Shown: piece by piece, positions 15,884-19,455 of the stretch
How the letters are laid out: each line of letters starts with the position of its first letter
Position numbering within the stretch: the stretch's first letter is position 1
DNA from: Candidatus Kapaibacterium sp.
Lineage (GTDB): Bacteria > Bacteroidota > Ignavibacteria > Kapaibacteriales > UBA2268
NCBI GenBank assembly: GCA_938038165.1
Contig: CALHRB010000028.1
Span: 1 to 19,455 of the forward strand
Length of the DNA: 19,455 bases
Reading direction: 5' to 3'
Notes under the pieces: model-generated
What the model saw: the letters and a program-made list of their open reading frames with translations, nothing else
The model's database searches: none
What the model was told of the DNA's origin: nothing
Program-made: the position numbers and the translations under genes

Positions 15884-17236
15884 TTATGGGACAATTCGAT
15901 GAATCATTCTCGGGAAAGGTATAACTTCTCTGATATGAGAAGCACCTGTAATCCATTTTACAGTTCTTTCAACACCAAGGCCAAAACCGCTATGTGGAAC
16001 GCTACCATATTTTCTCAAATCAAGATACCATTGGAAATCTTCAACGGGTAAATTTTCCTGAATAATTCTTTCTAGCAAAAGATCATGATTATCTTCCCTT
16101 TGGCTGCCGCCGATCAGTTCGCCAGCTTTTTCAGGACCAAGCATATCCATAGCCAGAACAACTTTTGGATTTTCAGGATCTCGTTTCATATAAAATGCTT
16201 TCACGTCTGTCGGGTACCGGTGAATTATTAAAGGCTTGTCAAATTGTTCCATAATAGCTTCTTCCTGTACGGCGCCAAAATCCTCACCCCAGGGAAAGGG
16301 AACTTCAATTTCCTTGCCATCAGGAAGTTTCTTGATTAAAGGAACATTATTCCTGTTCAACCATTCTACAGCCTCGCTATAACTCATTCGATAAAAAGGT
16401 CTCTTTATGTTTTCAAGTTTGGTCGTATCTCGTTCGAGTGTTCTTAGTTCCCTTTCGTTTGTATTAAGAACATATTGAACTATATATTCAACAAGGTCTT
16501 CGGCAAGGTCCATATCATCGTTAAGATCGAAAAACGCCATTTCGGGTTCCACCATCCAGAACTCTGTCAGGTGTTTTCTTGTTTTGGATAATTCTGCACG
16601 AAATGTTGGACCAAATGTATAAACTCTGCCTAAAGCCATTGCCGAAGCCTCGGCGTAAAGTTGACCAGATTGTGAGAGATATGCTTTTCCTATATCAAAA
16701 TACTGTGTTTCAAACAAAGTAGAGGTTCCTTCACAGGCATTAGGAGTAAGCAAAGGGGAGTCCATCAATTTAAAACCATTACCATCGAAGAAATCTCTAA
16801 TAGCTTTGACAACAGAAGCCCTTATTCTCATAATTGCATGTTGTTTTGATGATCTGAGCCATAAATGTCTGTGTTCGGTTAAAAAATCGGGACCATGTTC
16901 TTTTTTGGTAATAGGGTAGTCCTTTGCAATTTGAATGATTTTTAAATCTGTTACCTGAAGTTCATATCCTCCCGGGGCTCTGTCTTCTTTTTTGACTATA
17001 CCATTAATTGTTAAGGATGATTCCTGAGTTAAAGATTTAGCTAATTCAAATTTTTCCTCGCTCAGATCATTTTTCGATGCAATACACTGACAAATACCAG
17101 TTCCATCACGTAAATCAATAAAAACAATGCTACCTTTGGAGCGATGTTTATAAACCCAGCCTCTCAAAGTTATTTCGTTCCCTTCTGCAATGCCAATGTT
17201 TTCAATTGTTTGATAAGTTTTGTAGCGTGACTCCAT
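15884..17236 (-). CDS. asnS: Asparagine--tRNA ligase
   Basis: This is a 450-residue class II aminoacyl-tRNA synthetase that charges tRNA-Asn in the cytoplasm. An N-terminal OB-fold anticodon-binding domain occupies residues ~18–105 (LRGWVYKHRSKGSIVFIDLRDG). The catalytic domain follows, with motif 2 at YTFGPTFRAELSKTRKH, then EFWMVEPEMAF, and motif 3 at FGLGVERTVKWITG near residue 418. KAFYMKRDPENP and ELIGGSQRED are elements that favour asparaginyl over aspartyl enzymes. The final IPFPRMIHRIVP closes the protein at normal length. The ATG is preceded by AGAGG five bases upstream. It is divergent from the M28 peptidase gene across a 138-base gap. Confidence 0.95.
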   Translation of the reverse strand: MESRYKTYQTIENIGIAEGNEITLRGWVYKHRSKGSIVFIDLRDGTGICQCIASKNDLSEEKFELAKSLTQESSLTINGIVKKEDRAPGGYELQVTDLKIIQIAKDYPITKKEHGPDFLTEHRHLWLRSSKQHAIMRIRASVVKAIRDFFDGNGFKLMDSPLLTPNACEGTSTLFETQYFDIGKAYLSQSGQLYAEASAMALGRVYTFGPTFRAELSKTRKHLTEFWMVEPEMAFFDLNDDMDLAEDLVEYIVQYVLNTNERELRTLERDTTKLENIKRPFYRMSYSEAVEWLNRNNVPLIKKLPDGKEIEVPFPWGEDFGAVQEEAIMEQFDKPLIIHRYPTDVKAFYMKRDPENPKVVLAMDMLGPEKAGELIGGSQREDNHDLLLERIIQENLPVEDFQWYLDLRKYGSVPHSGFGLGVERTVKWITGASHIREVIPFPRMIHRIVP

Positions 17237-17321
17237 TTATACCTCTTAAACTCTTTTGTAAAAATAAACTAAAAAATACGAAACGTTATATTTTTTATTT
17301 GTTTTTTTGAATTCTAATCAG

Positions 17322-17329
17322 CAAATTTA
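17322..17329 (-). promoter_or_regulatory. Candidate Bacteroidetes -7 box for asnS
   Basis: On the minus strand 17329–17322 reads TAAATTTG, matching TAnnTTTG, 85 bases upstream of the asnS ATG in the divergent gap. No TTG is visible at the expected -33 spacing, so the call rests on the box and its position only. Confidence 0.35.
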
Positions 17330-17374
17330 TGTTGAAAAAAGTGTTTTAATTTATTTTTTCATAAAAGGTTAGAA

Positions 17375-19192
17375 ATGAAAAAGATAGTACTGTTATTTCT
17401 ATTAATAACCAATGGTTTCTATTATCTTCTTTCTGATGAAGCAATCAAATCAATCGAAAGGATAAACCAAATTGGCTCTTACCTGTCATCCGATGGACTC
17501 GAAGGAAGATTCATAGGATCTGAGGGGAACTTTAAAGCCGGGGAATTCATAATTGATTACTTCAGGGAAATTGGATTAAAACCTTTTAACAATTCATTTA
17601 AAAATGAGTTTCTTTATTCAGCAGGTTTAAGTCTTGACCAATCATCCTTTGTATCTTTTAAGTACACTGTGCAGAAACCCGGCTTGCCACCAGAAATGTG
17701 GAAGACATTAGAAAGAAGATGGACAGCCGGAACTGATTGGTTGCCCGTCGGTTTCAGTAGTGACGGGGAGGTTAGCGGACCTCTTGTTTTTGCCGGCTAT
17801 GGGGTTACTGCAAAAGAAATCAACTATGATGATTATGAAGGAATTGACGTTAAAGGAAAAATTGTTATAGTATTTGTTGATTCAGCAGAGCATCTGCCGA
17901 AACAAGAAAGGTTCATACCTTATTCCACAAGAAGATATAAAGCTCAAAATGCAAAAGAACACGGTGCCGCCGCCATTATTTTTATTAAAACACAAAGTGA
18001 TTCAGCTAATGTTTTTCAGCCTTTGAGCCATGATCCAAACAAGAATCTTGGAATTATAGCAATTCAGGCTAACAGAACTCAAATAGCAACCTTTTTCCCA
18101 AAAAATTTAAATTTATATCCGGTCGAAATGGAGATGAACCAGACCAAAAAGCCAAAAAGTTTTGAAATTCCACATACTAGCGTTACAATTAATGTTAAGA
18201 CCAATACAATCGAGAAAACAGTTTTCAACGTAATGGGATATGTTCCGGGGACAGACCCATCCAAAGCAAACGAGTATCTTGTTGTTGGTGCTCATTTCGA
18301 TCATATTGGCTGGGGGGAATATAACTCAAAATACAAAGGCAGGCAAAAAATGATTCACAACGGAGCTGATGATAATGCCTCTGGTGTTTCGGGTTTGATT
18401 GAACTTGCCGTTCGTATCTCGGAAAAACCTTTGAGACGTCCTGTCTTTTTTGTTGCTTTTAATGGCGAAGAAATAGGGCAGATAGGCTCTGAAAAATTCA
18501 TTCAAACTTCACCTGTTTCAGTTGACAAATTAATCTTTATGATGAATCTTGACATGATTGGCAGGCTTAAAGATAACAAGATAAATATTTTTGGCTATGC
18601 AACCGCTGATTATTTCCCTAATATGATTGATTCGCTGGCAGCTTTAGATTCAATTAATGTTCTACGTTCGGCAGATGGATACGGACCAAGCGATCATTCT
18701 TCATTTTATGGCAAAAACATTCCTGTTTTGTTTCTTTTTACAGGAGTTCATCTGGATTATCACACACCATACGATGATTGGGATAAAATTAATGTTCAAG
18801 GCATATTGAAAGTGATGAGATTTTCTGAGGCAATCCTTAGAAGCATTGGTGATGCCGAAACAAGGCCAGTCTTCAGAAAGGTTATTCAGGACAGAGGAGC
18901 TTCCTACCAACCAACTGAAAGGGGTTACCCTAGAGCATGGTTTGGCATTATTCCAGCATTCGAAGATAACGAAGCGGGTCTAAAAGTAAATGGTTTAACC
19001 CCCGGCAGTCCAGCAGAGAAATATGGTATAAAAGCCGAGGATATTTTGACCGCCATAAATTCTGAAAATATAAATAATTTAGGAGATTTCAACGCAATTT
19101 TAGGAAAATATTCTCCCGGTGAAGAAATTAACGTTACTATTTTGAGGGAGGGGAAAAAAATGAATATAAAATTAGTACTTTCTTCAAGATGA
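17375..19192 (+). CDS. Secreted M28 family zinc peptidase with PA and PDZ domains
   Basis: The protein has 605 residues. An N-terminal hydrophobic segment (residues ~1–21) acts as a signal peptide. A PA domain insert lies at about residues 133–225 (SGPLVFAGYGVTAKEI). The M28 catalytic domain has all five expected zinc ligands and the base: H307 (HFDHIG), D333 (GADDNASG), E365 as base and E366 (NGEEIG), D393 (NLDMIG) and H463 (LDYHTPYD). A PDZ domain ends the protein (about 515–605; AWFGIIPAF, GLTPGSPAEKYGIKAEDIL). M28 enzymes are aminopeptidases or carboxypeptidases with two zinc ions; the PDZ domain may guide substrates or assembly. It acts in the periplasm or outside; I see no T9SS tail. 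The ATG has AAAGG six bases upstream. No clear terminator follows. Confidence 0.92.
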   Translation: MKKIVLLFLLITNGFYYLLSDEAIKSIERINQIGSYLSSDGLEGRFIGSEGNFKAGEFIIDYFREIGLKPFNNSFKNEFLYSAGLSLDQSSFVSFKYTVQKPGLPPEMWKTLERRWTAGTDWLPVGFSSDGEVSGPLVFAGYGVTAKEINYDDYEGIDVKGKIVIVFVDSAEHLPKQERFIPYSTRRYKAQNAKEHGAAAIIFIKTQSDSANVFQPLSHDPNKNLGIIAIQANRTQIATFFPKNLNLYPVEMEMNQTKKPKSFEIPHTSVTINVKTNTIEKTVFNVMGYVPGTDPSKANEYLVVGAHFDHIGWGEYNSKYKGRQKMIHNGADDNASGVSGLIELAVRISEKPLRRPVFFVAFNGEEIGQIGSEKFIQTSPVSVDKLIFMMNLDMIGRLKDNKINIFGYATADYFPNMIDSLAALDSINVLRSADGYGPSDHSSFYGKNIPVLFLFTGVHLDYHTPYDDWDKINVQGILKVMRFSEAILRSIGDAETRPVFRKVIQDRGASYQPTERGYPRAWFGIIPAFEDNEAGLKVNGLTPGSPAEKYGIKAEDILTAINSENINNLGDFNAILGKYSPGEEINVTILREGKKMNIKLVLSSR

Positions 19193-19364
19193 AATAAAAT
19201 GGTTCGGATTTATTTTTATTTTCCTCAGAAATTGCTACCTCCATTATTAAAAACGAACAAGATGAATGCCGAGGTGCTTTTTCTGCAATAATAATCCTTT
19301 AAACTTCCTTTAAAATGGATAATTTCTTAAATTGTATTGAAATTAAATCCTATTTTGAAAATAG
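19193..19364 (+). other. AT-rich intergenic gap, nothing recognised
   Basis: The 172 bases between the M28 gene and the last partial gene show no convincing hairpin with a T-run, no promoter box of the TAnnTTTG type, and no reading frame with protein-like character. Confidence 0.5.
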
Positions 19365-19455
19365 TTGGAGTCATTTAATAAAGCTATATTTTTTGATAGG
19401 GACGGAATAGTAAACTATCGGATTGTCGGGGGTTACATTGAAACCAAAAGGCAGT
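19365..19455 (+). CDS. HAD-IIIA phosphatase, GmhB/HisB-N-like (5' end only)
   Basis: The last 91 bases encode 30 residues that begin MESFNKAIFFDRDGIVNYR and continue with IVGGYIET before the window ends. FFDRDGIVN is HAD motif I, with D11 as the nucleophile and D13 as the acid/base, and the following VGGYI is typical of D-glycero-D-manno-heptose-1,7-bisphosphate 7-phosphatases and related histidinol phosphatases. If it is GmhB it makes the ADP-heptose precursor used for lipopolysaccharide core. The start is TTG at 19365, directly after an in-frame TAG; no ATG or GTG is available in the visible part. The family is clear, but the exact substrate needs the missing part. Confidence 0.72.
   Translation, partial: MESFNKAIFFDRDGIVNYRIVGGYIETKRQ

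Noticed and set aside
15609..15956. Short frames on both strands around the asnS–glycosyltransferase gap
   Set aside because: They overlap conserved coding sequence or AT-rich spacer and carry no signal peptide, motif or ribosome site.
1..19455. CRISPR arrays, insertion sequences, toxin–antitoxin or defence genes
   Set aside because: I saw no regularly spaced repeats, transposase motifs, terminal inverted repeats or defence-type domains in any frame.

Overview
The window looks like a low-GC chromosome segment from the Bacteroidota/Chlorobiota/Ignavibacteriota (FCB) group. The evidence is a zapA – structured RNA – rny arrangement, a TMEM260-like DUF2723 glycosyltransferase, a DUF3078 barrel protein, a secreted protein ending in a type IX secretion (T9SS) sorting domain, weak Shine-Dalgarno sequences, and several TAnnTTTG boxes of the Bacteroidetes promoter type. 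I see no insertion sequence, phage gene, CRISPR array, tRNA or rRNA. Gene identities come from reading motifs in the translations; no database search was run.

Layout. Positions 1–292: AT-rich DNA, possibly holding a broken or frameshifted minus-strand gene end. 294–2566: zapA (GTG start), a well-structured ~230-nt RNA with 6S-like architecture, and RNase Y, closed by a strong terminator. 2627–2970: 340 bases with no gene but several hairpins and a terminator-like palindrome, possibly a second non-coding RNA or a leader. 3006–6877: a DUF2723 GT-C glycosyltransferase and an ALG5-like family 2 glycosyltransferase, a plausible protein O-glycosylation pair. 6878–11407: a tightly packed run of MFS transporter, lipoprotein, DUF3078 outer-membrane protein and POT-like MFS transporter; the last seems to start at a non-AUG codon. 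11523–14318: a large T9SS cargo protein with an IgGFc-binding-like N-terminal part, followed by a terminator. 14537–17236, minus strand: asnS and, downstream of it, a membrane-anchored family 2 glycosyltransferase. 17375–19192: a secreted M28 zinc peptidase with PA and PDZ domains. 19365 to the end: the first 30 codons of a HAD phosphatase resembling GmhB or HisB-N.

How the genes fit together. The left part is housekeeping: cell division, RNA turnover and a probable transcription-regulating RNA. The rest is dominated by the cell envelope. Two polyprenyl-phosphate-type glycosyltransferases and one GT-C enzyme suggest lipid-linked sugar donors and extracytoplasmic glycosylation. Two transporters, a lipoprotein and a DUF3078 barrel form an envelope operon of unknown purpose. 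The T9SS protein and the M28 peptidase are exported. The least explained items are the RNA between zapA and rny, the structured gap at 2627–2970, and the start of the POT-like transporter.
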